Shown: positions 48,781 to 60,120, counted from the first letter of the stretch. The stretch: 64,000 nt of DNA from Branchiostoma floridae (GCF_000003815.2 NC_049981.1:25588364-25652363), one strand, 5' to 3'. A program made the numbers and translations. The notes: generated by a model from the sequence alone, not told the origin.

Positions 48781-51700
48781 TCACGCAAGGAAAGCCCGTT
48801 GGACATGTTTTATACGTGCCCTACAGAGAGGACAGGTTGATCCTCTCCTGCGCATGGTGTTGGCGCAAGTATTGCAGCAGCAGAGATGTCCACATGGGAT
48901 AAACACCATGCAGGCATCGTTTGTCATACAGATTTTGCAGGTACGTTCCTCTCTCATTTGTTGCAGTTTTCTCTGAAGCAGCTCAACCGATTCTTGACCT
49001 CCTAGAGATTAAAAACATTGGAAGAAAAATTGTCACTTAACATAGTACTTTTGGTTTGTCGTCCACCAACGGTGTTTTATTATACAACAACAAGAGCTAC
49101 TTTTGCCTTACGGTAAAGGGTGATGCAGAGGAAAGAGAACCCCGCGTGGTAGCGGTTTGTGGTAAAGACAACCCTTGAAATCTTATGTAACATATAACCA
49201 ATAAACAAAAAATGAAGTGAATTGAATAACTTGGTAGGTATAACTGAGGACTGATTGTCATTGTAAAGATTCAACTCTGTCGTACCATATTCACGCGACT
49301 CTGCGTTGGCGTTAGGAGGTTTTTCAGTTGATTGTGTTGACTGCTCTTGAAGTTTCTCGTCACTTTTTCCTTCGACCTCGACGTGTTGGCTACAGTCGTC
49401 GCCGGGGCCATTCTCCTCTATTGCTATCAGACATTCGACGAGATCGGTCATTGTGGTAAAAGATTGACCATTTGCCTTGAGTCGTCTACGGACAACCGTC
49501 TCCACGTCCGACTGGGCAAAACCCATTTCTAGCACGTTTCGAACTACCCTTGAGTCCATAGCGTCTGTGAAAAGCCCTTCACACTGGTTGTGTTGGTTGC
49601 TGTTCTGGTTCTGCTGATGTTCTCCTACCCCTACGGACAGGGGGACGCCTCCAATGTACTGGTGTTGCCAGGACTGCTCGTCTGTGACGTGTCCGACCTA
49701 CCAAATCGATGAGGAGATGTTTAGTTGTCAGGTAAATTTCTTCATAACAAATACTACCGATGGAAGTAAGAATTTTGAATTCTAGATAATAGATGGGGCG
49801 TTAAATCGAAAACAAAAAGCTTTCAGTTTGTTTGATCATACATTAAGTTGAAAAAAGTTTGTCGATGGAGGCAATACGTTTGAATTCCTTTTTCTGCAGA
49901 ACCTACCTGTGGTGCGAGTGTTGGGAAACTGTCCTTGATGGTGCGGACGTACTGGAGACCTTTCGTCTCTAAGACGAAGTTGCATTCCTCCCCGTACCAG
50001 CGCGCGTGCTCAGTCCACGGATCGTCTCCAGCCTGCCAGTCCTTCAGGCCGCCATCGCACCAGAAACATCTGACCTGGTCGTCGATATCTGTATCAAAGT
50101 GCATCACTTAGTAAGACACGTAATTTACTGGTAACAAAGGCATTGTTACGTAGAAACCCGAAATACAGCAAGCGTTTTATACAATCTTTAGCTTCGTTTT
50201 ATGTCTGTAGCGAAAGACTTCCTGTTATATGTGAGAAAGAGACACCATTGCCTTTGTCATGTTAGACTTCCATGGGCCTTGTATTGTCAGACTTTCAAAT
50301 GAGTTATTGCTATTTGCCACCAATAGAGATTTCAAAGTTATCATAATGTTTCAGGTTGCCATGTCGACATTACGGTCAGGTCTCTTGAAGTGAGCTAAAG
50401 AGCAGCAGGCAACACTTACATGTGTAGAAGAAACCAGCTTGGGCTAGCTTCCTCGGTGATATGGGGCAGTACAGTGGCCATCGGAAGTACGTCGAGTACC
50501 TCATCTCTTCTGACGCTAGCTCGGGGTGTTTCGGGGCATCCCGTTTCCTTGGTTCGGAAGTCACACCTTCCACCCGGCCATGCATGGACCTGGTATTGAA
50601 ATTAGTAACAGCAGCATCATAAGGTTAATGTGTATTATCATCAAAGGCAAGATATTTATTAATCTTTCATACAGAAGGCCTGAGAAAGAGCCTGTTTGGT
50701 CTGAGTAAGACCAATTTTCAGCATTGCATGCTATACCTGGTTTGCGGTTGCCCTTGTCCTGCGAAGTCATTCATCTGTCCGTATGTTTGGGTTTGGGATG
50801 TCCAATGGTCGGAGCCTACGAGTAGTGGCACATTTGAAGTGGCGCAGTTCCGCATGAAGGGACAGTGTGGGTAGTGCCTTCTGTGCTCCACCTCGGGGTC
50901 GTCACCTCTCTCCCACTGGTGAAGCACCCCTCCACAAAACGCGCACTCCACCTTGTCCCTCACACCCAGGTAGAAGAAGCCAAGTTTAGCCAGTTCTCCA
51001 GGGGTGACAGGGACGTTATCTGGCCATCCGAAATAGGTGTGGATTCGGTGAATTTCAGTGTTCAAATCTTTGGGACAATTTGGGCCACAAATTTGAACAG
51101 AAACTGAACCCGCACCTGTCCATGTTTTCTGACCTGACATGTTATTAGTTTGTATGAAAGAGGCGTTATAGTAGCCTTGTTTTGATGTGCCAGAAGACGG
51201 CAGCACGTGGTCAGCATCGTTTGCCCTTCCCCGCACATATTGCATCGACATGTTACGGGAATTCTCACAAAACGTATCCGTGCGTATGAATTCATGCTTC
51301 TTTTTGTCATCTATTGATGATGGAGAAACGCTTTCTCTTTGAAAAGGTGACAATGAAGAGTCGGTACAATGAAGGTTCTCGGGCAGTCGTATCAATGAAT
51401 CGGCACAGTCAAACGATTTTTTACTTTCCCTCTCTTTTTCGAAAAGTTCTCTGGCAAAGGCGCAGTCTTTGTGCTCTCGATAATGCCTTTCCGTGGGTGA
51501 CTCTCTATCATTCCAGCCACCTAACTGCCCATGGCAACTGAAGCATACTACCACATCACTCTCTCCACTATAATATAAACCGGCTTTTGCTAATGTCCTC
51601 GGCTCTATTGAATGATCCACCGGCCACGAAGAAAAGGATCCTAACCTAACTAGCTCTTGTGAATACTGTGAGAGTGCGGTATCAGCTGCGTCGTAGGCTG

Positions 51701-51890
51701 ATGTGCATTGCGTGTCGTCGGATCCTGGTACAGATGCCCCCGGTGATGGAGTATCTGTGTCAGGACCCGCTGGTACGCGATGGACATCAGTCTACGACAC
51801 AGGCAACACCACACTCGCGGTTGACACCGGCATGTCCGGGTCAACCGATCGCGAGTAAGCCATCCCTTCTCGCTGCCTGTTGTGTGCCAT
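48781..51890 (-). CDS. IAP-family protein 3: BIR-BIR-BIR-UBA-RING, with in-frame TAG near the N terminus
   Basis: Third IAP paralogue. Exons in transcription order: 51890-50737, 50589-50420, 50088-49907, 49697-49286, 49001-48781; 2139 nt. From ATG 51890 the frame is open for 32 codons, meets TAG at 51794-51792, and is then open to the end; counting the TAG there are 712 codons plus TGA. No other in-frame ATG lies before BIR1. BIR1 at about 79-150 (CFSC ... ERHYREHKDC), BIR2 with CAFCGGVLHQWERGDDPEVE, BIR3 with CFWCDGGLKDWQAGDDPWTE, UBA with LEMGFAQSDVE, RING with CKICMTNDACMVFIPCGH and CPLC, ending AFLA. Exon structure matches IAP-2, including the 221-nt RING exon. Either the TAG disables the N terminus in this allele, or translation starts in an upstream exon joined at or near the CGTAG acceptor-like site (51792). 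The conserved zinc ligands argue for a gene under selection until recently. CARD absent. Confidence 0.85.
51668..51822. repeat. Imperfect palindrome inside the first exon of IAP-3
   Basis: The two halves, centred near 51745, are inverted copies of about 75 bp at roughly two-thirds identity. For example CGTCGTAGGCTGATGTGCAT on the plus strand corresponds to TGTCGTAGACTGATGTCCAT on the minus strand. Both strands therefore show similar open frames. The in-frame TAG of IAP-3 lies in one arm. Confidence 0.78.
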
Positions 51891-51945
51891 TATTAACTTC
51901 TGCAGGTTTAGCGGAGTCAACAACAACGATGTCAATTAAAGCCAC

Positions 51946-52312
51946 GAAACATACTACAAGAAGTGCAAATTTGCCGTCAGACGTTTTCTTTCCTAGAATG
52001 TAAGTACATTTGGATAACTTATGAATTGAACGGAGCATTATATGTTGGGACTAGTGCAGGTCTTTTTATTTATTCATTCTAAGTGAACAAAAAGTTTGTT
52101 TCCAAAGGCAATAAGACAGAAGGCCCATAGAAACATATTACAGTAAGTGCAAATTTACCATCAGAACTTTCGCAAATATATTTGGATAAGTTGTAAAATG
52201 AATAGAGTATATGTGAAAAAAACGGACAGTGCGGGTCTTTTTATCTGATCATTTTAGATGATAGAAAATTTCGTTTCGAAGGGTAATAAGAAAAAAGGGA
52301 ACACCGTAGAAC
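51946..52312. repeat. Tandem duplication, two units of about 184 bp
   Basis: Unit 1 (51946-52129) and unit 2 (52130-52312) share GAAACATAxTACA, GTGCAAATTT, ATTTGGATAA, GGTCTTTTTAT and AATAAGA in order. Diverged; upstream of IAP-3. Confidence 0.7.
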
Positions 52313-55300
52313 ATGTAGCCAGTAGAGCTTCCTGAGGAAAATTAAACAAAAGAAAATTTGGTTAAAGAACTGCGTGTCAAACTTATATCTACCCAAATAT
52401 AACAAACACAACAGGCTTCGATTCCTAACAAAACGCGTCGAGAGCATTTCACTCGCAGGGAACACTAGTATATCCCATCTTTTAACGGTGCATATGAATG
52501 TTAGCAAGCGGTCGAAACTATAACATATATATATATGTTCCATTTTAACATGAAATTGCTCTCACTTTTGGAACTTCCCATTTTCCTTTAGACATAATTT
52601 GGCTTATTGACAGACACCGCGACGTGACAGTGAACCGTGGGAGTCAAACAAAGTACAGTGTAATTATCGCAAATAACCCCCTACCAAGCAAATGATTGAC
52701 ATCATGATCAATACCTTGTGAACGCATTCATGAACATGCACAGGACACATAGCAACAATAGGGCTTATGCAGTATGACAGGTGTAATATTAGGTATCAAT
52801 TGCGTGCAAAGCTACAGGAAAGCCTATGCATAACCGAATAACCGAAATCTTCTTTATAGGCTAAAGTTATAAGGAGGTTCATGGTTCTAAGTGCGCAATC
52901 GCAGCAAAATGATTTGTCAGTAATATGTCAAAGGTGAAGGCCCCTGAAACATAAACAAACCCCGTCTGGATATGTGTAAAGCATGGTCTAAACAAGACAG
53001 GAACTAAATTTTTATCTATTTTAAGTTAGGCACTTTAATTCGGCTTTGGCGTATTACCAGCAATGTATTTAGCTGCGTATGCAAAATCCACCGCACGCAG
53101 AACCAGGAACCTTTTGACTACTAATGCGCACACCTACCACTGCACTTTTTATCGAGAAAAGCAGAAGGTATTGACATGTTGAAATCGCGCCAACTAAAAC
53201 AAAACTCATGGCCTCATTTCTACCACGATTACTTAGAAAACGTTAAATATTTATCGGATAACAAATGGACATATTGTACCTCATCTTTTTATCCCTTTCC
53301 TCACACAGCTATAATCTTTTACATAAAAATGTACCCATATATTGTTGAGTGAAAGTGTCGATTGAAATATGCAAGCATTTAGTTGAGAATACAAGCTGAG
53401 TTTGCAAAATGTTACCAAAAAGACTCACCTCTGGTTCTACGTTCAACAAAGTCCTCTCAGATAACACTGCCTTAGAACACACACACAGGATTCAAAACCC
53501 TAATAGTTAATGTTGACCCGAGACCGTACTTTGTCGTTTTCAAACTTGAGAATACAACTGTGTGGCCGTAATTTATTGCGACCGACTTTATCTTGTTTTC
53601 TTTCCAGAATGACCGTTATACGCTGACACAGCTAAGGTTTATGTCATGGGAACCCCCGTTGTAACAGTTGTTGATGGACCTGATCACGCGTATCGGGTAC
53701 ACAGTGCTTCTGTTTGTTTGTTTGTGTGTGTGTGTGGATACAAACTCCGAAGAAATTGAAATGACACAATTCTTCAAATGCTAGGTTTCAATTTTTATAG
53801 AAGTTTTACAACAAGACCTTTATCAACAGCCGAGCCACCTGCCAGGCTTCTACCAGTACCCACCGCAGCTGAACAAATGTACGTTATCGACCGTGATCTG
53901 AATTTAACGCTGCTGGTCTCGGCCTTGTTGCTCTGTTACACCCAAGGGCGTTGACGGCTATCTGCTGTCTATGTTGTCTAAACTATAGTGCAACCCGCGC
54001 CCAGTCTAAAAACTATTTGCCAGCAAAAATGTCACCTCCTTCTGTGAAAGCAATTACTTGATACCAAGGACTACGTACAGACCGACACCCTTGGCCTCTT
54101 ACATGTATACTTGTCTTTATAATTGACATGGTTATAATGTCTCGAAAGCTTAAACTTCCATGTTATCAAGAACGTTAGTTGTAGCAAATGTACGGGCAAT
54201 ATGGCTGACATATTTAGCTTTGCTCGAAAGCAGATTTGGAATTTCTTCCGTATGCTGACAAACACTGCCACCCAGTGTCAGCCTGTTGACGGCCCAGCAA
54301 TATTGTTACCATACCCGCTGGTATCATACATGGCCAGAAATAAAGTGCTCCAGGTGTACTCCTGATAAGCATCCGTGTTCTCACTTTCATATCCTGCATC
54401 CGTGTTCTTAGTTTCACATCCTGCATGAAACGTAATACTAGTACATGGCTATTGTTCAGCTGCACACCGATCTTGGCAACAAAACCTGTTTACACAGTCC
54501 GACGTCACCCCTAAAACACCTGTCGACTAAAGGTAGCGTAAATCAAGGCATAGAGACATGCTGTTTCACACAGAACGTAGCGAAACTTACCAAAAGCGAG
54601 CTTGTGCTGGGTTAGGGTCCGGTATAGCAGACCAAGACGATTCGGAAGCTTCTAGACTGAACGGTAGATTTCAGAACTTTCTAGAAGCTTTGCTGCATAA
54701 GGGGATTCCCCTGATCACGCGGAGAAAAACGTGAGCTGCGAACTCAAAGGGACGGTTCGCAATCTAAATTACTGGGGTAGGTTAACTTATTTATCAGCAT
54801 GGTATTCGGTTTATTGTCACGCCGCTCTTAGAGAGAAATTAGTCCAAGGAATCCTTTTAGTTAACCCCATCTCTCAAATAGCATCAATGAATTTGAACCA
54901 TAGCCTTACGAGCTGAGGTATTAAAACTAATATTATCAATGCAATCCATTACTGTTGAAAAGTCAGACATTATAATTACGACTTGCAGTATATACAAAAC
55001 AGTAACGTTACAGATCAACCGTTGTCCAGGCGTATTTTCTGTCTCTCAATGGTAAGTTAGTTTTCTCCCAGATAGGAGTACGTGCGAAGTGGGCGTTGTA
55101 CGTGTTGGCATAGGTGTTGGCTATTATTCTGCTGTGCAGGTTATTTGGCATGTGTCCATGGTCGAGCTCAAAACAAATTTTAAGTCAAACAGACTATGGC
55201 ACCAGCCGTCCCGAGGATCAATACATCACCACAAACAACTCGGTCTCGTAGATGAATTCAGTCAGCGAAATAGGAATCTAGCTATGGGACCCTATAATTC

Positions 55301-56181
55301 TGAGATTTTTTAATCAACTTCGTTTTTCACGAAGGTTGATGGGTTTACGACGTCGGGCAAAAACACGATATAGGATTATTGATTGCCTCCGGCGCAAAAC
55401 GTCCAAATTAGGCGAGACATGTACACACTTGTACACACTTACTGATAACATTTAATGATTTATTCCATTGTTTGTAGGAAACCTTGAGTGATGTAGAAAT
55501 GGTAAACAATTGTGATCAAAGTGTCCGCCGTGAAATGTTTTCTACTGAGAAAGAAGTAATCTAATACTGTTGACAGACACAGGTGGGGTTATTTGAGCAG
55601 GTATGGTCATGGGAATCCCCTGCGTAACTACACACATACTCTACATTGTAGTCCAAAATGGCCCTTTTTCTATCGTCCTGATTCTGCTCTTACACATTGT
55701 GTTGTCTTTGTTTACGCTTTGACAGCAGACAAAACGTGGCTAGGTAATAGTCTGAGGCCATTGTTCATGTATAGATTGAATCATTAAAGATAAAATAGCG
55801 TTCATGTAGCGTTTAGTCTTATGTTATATAAAACGATTTGGTATTGTTATACAAAAAAGTATTATTGATGTTTAGTACTGCTCATGAACTTGCTACACAC
55901 TGTACCCGTTACAATTGTGTGCTACAAAGTTTCATTGATATCAAGAACAGGGGAAAACCAGTGGATCGGACAGGTTATAGCCTGTTCCCCGCTGGGGGAT
56001 TTCTACAGGTGGAAAGTACCGTACATGACATCAGATGTCGGGGAATTACGCGAGAGGGGAATCCCGCGGGAGTGGAACTCGGCATTCCCCTTGAACAAGT
56101 ACATGTCCGAAGGCATTTTGGCAGTGGTACGTCTGTATTTCTTGAAAGGCAGACCAAATGGCTGACGGCCTTGTGTAAATC
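52313..56181. other. Intergenic stretch between IAP-3 and the receptor gene
   Basis: Contains the 5' regions of two divergent genes. A short tandem repeat at 54369-54424 (two copies of a GCATCCGTGTTCT unit of 27 bp) and two CACTTGTACA repeats at 55420-55440. Open frames at 55838-56185 show no domain. I see no further gene. Confidence 0.4.
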
Positions 56182-56810
56182 ATGAATACATTTTTTATTC
56201 CAGCAGTCCTCGGTGTGCTCATTTGTGCGCTCGGAGGATGGCAAGCACTCGCCGGACCAGTCGGCACTGCTTCACCGTGCAACAGAGGAACCTATTACAA
56301 CTCGGCCACATATAGTTGCGAACCCTGTTCGCTGCTTTGTGACCAGGTCAGGGACAGCCAGGAGGACTGCCGAGAAAAGTGCCCAGGTATGAACCTTGCT
56401 GTAGTCAGCTAAGTTACAGAGTGGTTCCTCTTCCGTTTGACCAACTTATTCACCTGTATCTATTTGTAGAAAGACGAGTTGTATTCAATGACTAACACAA
56501 AGACGTCGCCGCCCTACGTGGTAACACGAGGTCATTGCAAAGACCAAGGTTCATTATCCTGGCTTGTATCAATTTCTGCTTTTCAGAAGTAGGGAGTTTG
56601 CCTCACGAAAATGCAATAGCCAATTTATTTATCCTGTGATAGGATATCCGTGAGGAAATACATGCATTTTATTGCAGGAGGATTATTGAGCAGTGTGTGT
56701 GTGTATGTGTGTGTGTGTGAGAGAGAGTGTATGTATGTGTGTGAGTGTATGTGTGTGTGTGAGAGATTGAGTGTGTGTGTGTGTTTGTGTGTGTGTGAGT
56801 GTGTGTGTGT

Positions 56811-56864
<54 letters not shown>

Positions 56865-58633
56865 CGGAGTGGTGTGTTGGCAGGCTCAACTTTCCATGTC
56901 ATGATAAATTTGTGTTCTGGTTATCTAGCTGAAAGATCGTCTATCAAACCAAACGTAGCAATGCTTGCTCTGACCTACTTTTTTGTTCACCTTTGACCCG
57001 ATCTGGCGACGTACAGCCAAGTGGTTACGCACAGTTCCTCAATATCTAGACAATCTACGAATGCAGAGAATGTCGCATTTTAAAGCAAAACATCAGACGG
57101 AACAATACTTTTACAAACAATTATACTCAACTTACCTATTTTATGTCAAGTCACCAGGAGTGTGAAATATTAGTAAAGAGCTCAAGAAATGAAAAGTTCG
57201 ATGGAACAGTTTCTAAAAGCACGTAACAAACTAACTTTACATATATCTTATCTTAACCTTCATCGCTGTTGCTTGCAAATGACATTGTTTGATTGAAGTC
57301 AGATTTGAGATCAACTGAACCTGGTTATGCTGTTTCAGGGTCTGCGATCATTATGCTTTTACGTGCACATCTAAGTTGCCTATTCATTCCCATTCACTTG
57401 TCGTTTCTTTCATACATCCATGCAGATTGGTTTGACAACAAATCCGAGCCATACTTTATCGCGGCATGTACAGTTGGGGCTGTAGCAGGGGTCGTGTTGC
57501 TGACTGCCATTATTTTGGGGGTGGCACTGGTCTTAACACGTCGCGAGCTATCCAAGTACAAGAAAATGGTATGTGTACAACCGTTTCCACATCATAGAAA
57601 GCATCTTTTTCTTAACATTGAACCTCGTGTGTCATTTGGTGCATCACTGAGCTGTAGTACTATATGTGTTGAAATGTTATACATCATTGCCACGATTGGT
57701 ATGTGTCTCGTTCAATAAAGACTAGAGATCTGGCGTACCTGACGTGGTCGCTATCGTCGAGGTCGACCAAAACCCTCGTCATAGGTCGTCAACAGAAGGG
57801 AATGTTATAAGTCGTAATCTAATTCACCCGAGAGACACGGCGGTGTGAACCCTGTAGAGATTTTATTGACAAAGAGATATGCCAAATCATAGTTTCCACT
57901 TTCTAGGACGTCGGAGGGTCGTTCCTATTGAGTCAATATGGACACTTTTATTACAGGACCAAGAACAGAAGATGGGAGACCGGGATGAGCAGGAACAAGA
58001 ATGCAAGTTGGAACAACAGGATGTGCCCAAGGCACGGCGTTCCCCCAAAGATCTGACTCCCGATCTTCAGATGAAAGAGATGCCAAATGATCGACCTCAT
58101 AGCCCCATTGCTCAAGGTAGTGTACTTGACTTTCGACCTCCCTCTCCCTTTAAAACTTGAGTTGTTGTAATTCTTTCTGCAGTGCCATCACCATCATCAT
58201 CAGTTGAAAAAGGAACTGATAAAAAACAAAAGTTAGGATCAGATTGTGGGTGACTAAGGAGTTACCTTCTGTTTTATATTTTTCAGTTGATAAGTATGAC
58301 ATATAGCATATGGTATATCTATAATGGCATTTCATTTAATGTTTAGGTTTTCTTCATGATCATCCCTTATCAAAATTAACCACATTCAATAAGCAAAACC
58401 AGTGCGTGTCAGTGCGTGTGTGCGTTGTCTCGTTTTTTGAGCATAGAATGACGTTTAAAAGACATGGATGTTCTAATCAAGCTTTTTCTGACTTGTCAGT
58501 GACTGACGAAACGCCCCTTTGTCCATCGGACATGAGGAGCATCCATGCCAACGAGACCACCAAGTCACCTCTCACCGCCAGTGGTACCAACCCGGCTGGT
58601 ACAACTGAGCCAAAGTCAGAGCAAGGCGGCTAA
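56182..58633 (+). CDS. Small TNF-receptor-like membrane protein with one BCMA-type cysteine-rich domain
   Basis: Type I single-pass receptor. Exons: 56182-56386, 57426-57568, 57957-58116, 58500-58633; 642 nt, 213 codons plus TAA. Residues 1-25 form a signal peptide (hydrophobic [17 protein letters not shown]), followed by six cysteines spaced C-x12-C-x2-C-x3-C-x9-C-x3-C (about residues 33-67), essentially the spacing of BCMA/TNFRSF17 and close to TACI. A juxtamembrane NKS sequon, a transmembrane segment (about 82-107) ending in RRELSKYKK, and a polar Glu/Gln-rich tail follow. No death domain. The DxL ligand-binding turn of BCMA and TACI is not preserved (NSA here). By family analogy the tail would recruit TRAFs, but I see no clear TRAF motif. 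The TTTTTTATTCCAG inside the signal sequence also looks like an acceptor, so the true start could lie in an upstream exon. Assignment rests on cysteine spacing and topology. Confidence 0.72.
56690..56865. repeat. (TG)n microsatellite in receptor intron 1
   Basis: Long TG tract with GAGA interruptions. The Thr-His repeat frames on the minus strand and the Cys-Val frames on the plus strand are artefacts. Confidence 0.95.
57714..57719 (+). promoter_or_regulatory. Intronic poly(A) signal in the receptor gene
   Basis: AATAAA in intron 2. If the donor at 57569 is not used, the frame continues 50 codons past the exon and stops at a TAA that overlaps this hexamer, giving a receptor with a different tail. 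Confidence 0.4.
58183..58253 (+). other. Possible alternative terminal exon of the receptor gene
   Basis: TTCTTTCTGCAG precedes a frame that joins the exon ending at 58116 in the correct phase and encodes about 23 residues ([15 protein letters not shown]...) before TGA at 58251. Competes with exon 58500-58633, which joins in the same phase. Confidence 0.45.
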
Positions 58634-58643
58634 CCTCTTTTTT

Positions 58644-58860
58644 CAGAGTAGCCTCTACCAGGCTTCACATGTCGTTGTGCGTAGTAGATATTGGCGCCAA
58701 ATGGACAGAAGGCACACCAGAGGAGTACGTTGGCCCCAAACTACAATTTGTCAATTGTAGTTTGGGGCCGGCTTACACCTCAATTGTGTTATTTGTCTAC
58801 CTGGCGAATATCTACTACTTACAGCGACATGTGGAGCTTAATAGAGGCTATGTCAGAGTA
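58644..58860. repeat. Long imperfect palindrome directly after the receptor stop codon
   Basis: The arms pair over about 100 bp: outer CAGAGTAGCCTCTACC with its complement near 58845-58860, middle GTAGTAGATATTGGCG with CGAATATCTACTAC, inner GGCCCCAAACTACAATT with AATTGTAGTTTGGGGCC. It begins about 10 nt after the TAA (58631-58633), so it would be transcribed as a strong 3' UTR hairpin. Likely a fold-back MITE. Confidence 0.78.
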
Positions 58861-59097
58861 AGGATCCCGCCTTTTGGACAATGTATCATTGAATAGGGTG
58901 CCGACAAAACGAGAGATCTTTGTAAATTGTATAACTTGTTATGAGGGACACTATTGCTCACGAGTCAATGTGATCAACAATTGCGTACATGGTTGTACTA
59001 GTCGAGCTTTACACTCGCCAGAAAACCTGTCATGATGACAAACACATTTTCCTTAAACCGAATGTTTAAGAACTTAATTACCACTATACACACGTAA

Positions 59098-59341
59098 GGT
59101 GTACTCTCACTGCACTTGCGGCACCGGTGCGGCACTGCGGCGGTCGTAGACGACTAAGCGAATTTCAGAGATAAAGAACGAATTTTCTTCCGTTTTGTGT
59201 ATTTTGTTGTCTTTTAAGTCGTACGTTTATGTGTTACGCAATATCCAAATTGTAAAAAATCGCGAAAATAACAAAACAGCGCCGCAGTGAACGAACCCCG
59301 CAGTGCCGCACCGGTGCCCCCAAGTGCAGTGAGAGTCCACC
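59098..59341 (+). mobile_element. MITE, family 'GCACTTGGGGCAC', copy 2
   Basis: A 244-bp non-coding element whose ends are inverted repeats (GGTGTACTCTCACTGCACTT and the complement of GTGCAGTGAGAGTCCACC), with subterminal CGGCACCGGTGCGGCACTGC. Homologous along its length to 18655-18875. Lies within the possible long 3' UTR of the receptor gene. Confidence 0.75.
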
Positions 59342-60120
59342 TGTACACAGTTTTGTAGTTGTTTTTATGTTTACTTTGTTGAAGCAGTTAAATTGTGTTC
59401 ATGTTTACCGGGCGTATAACTGAAAAGCAGAAGTGCCTGCAGTTACCTTTAGGTCAGTATGAAGCAGGCATGCGCTTTACAACTTCCTCTTTTTAGTCCC
59501 TCCCACCGAAACTCAATTGCTTCGAAAATGTGTTAGGTTCCGCTTTTGTAGGTTCCGCTTTTGTATGCTCTTATTGGCATGAATGTAGATGCTATGGCAC
59601 ATATTAGGGTCACTGAGAAGGTTTTATGTATAATGGGATGACGATGTACAACGCTGGGGGAAGTTGTATGATAGTTGTTGTAAAAGACGATTGACGGCGA
59701 ATGAAGTAGATCATGGCTGATCTGATATTAAGTTGACAGAATTTGCTTTCTTTCTTCATGCCAAGGTGATTTATACTAGTCAAACATTGTTCTTTCCTCC
59801 TAGGCCTGTGTCTTCCAAAGGCTGTATATATTTTCAAGGACTGTAAAATGTACGTGTTTTCAAAACGTGAAAATTAATGTGTATGATATTGCATTATAAA
59901 AAACAATGATTCTTTGTCAGAAGACTATCTGCCAAGCGCACAGATCCATCTGAAGTATCGTTGTTTTGTTAGATTGGTATGAAAAGACAGAACTTGTGAC
60001 ATAATTTATTGGTGCATAGACAATTATCATATTTCATCTGTCATTTGGTTTCCGGCATCATCACTGAGATTCAAGGCTTTAACATATTCAAGATATTTGT
60101 TTGTTTGTTTATTTTCAAGA

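Noticed and set aside
51841-52038. 65-codon minus-strand frame with a signal-peptide-like hydrophobic stretch upstream of IAP-3
   Set aside because: Overlaps the IAP-3 start in another frame and partly lies in a tandem duplication; no cysteine or domain pattern follows.
56669-56904. Long Thr-His and Cys-Val repeat frames
   Set aside because: They arise from reading the TG/CA microsatellite in receptor intron 1 in different frames.
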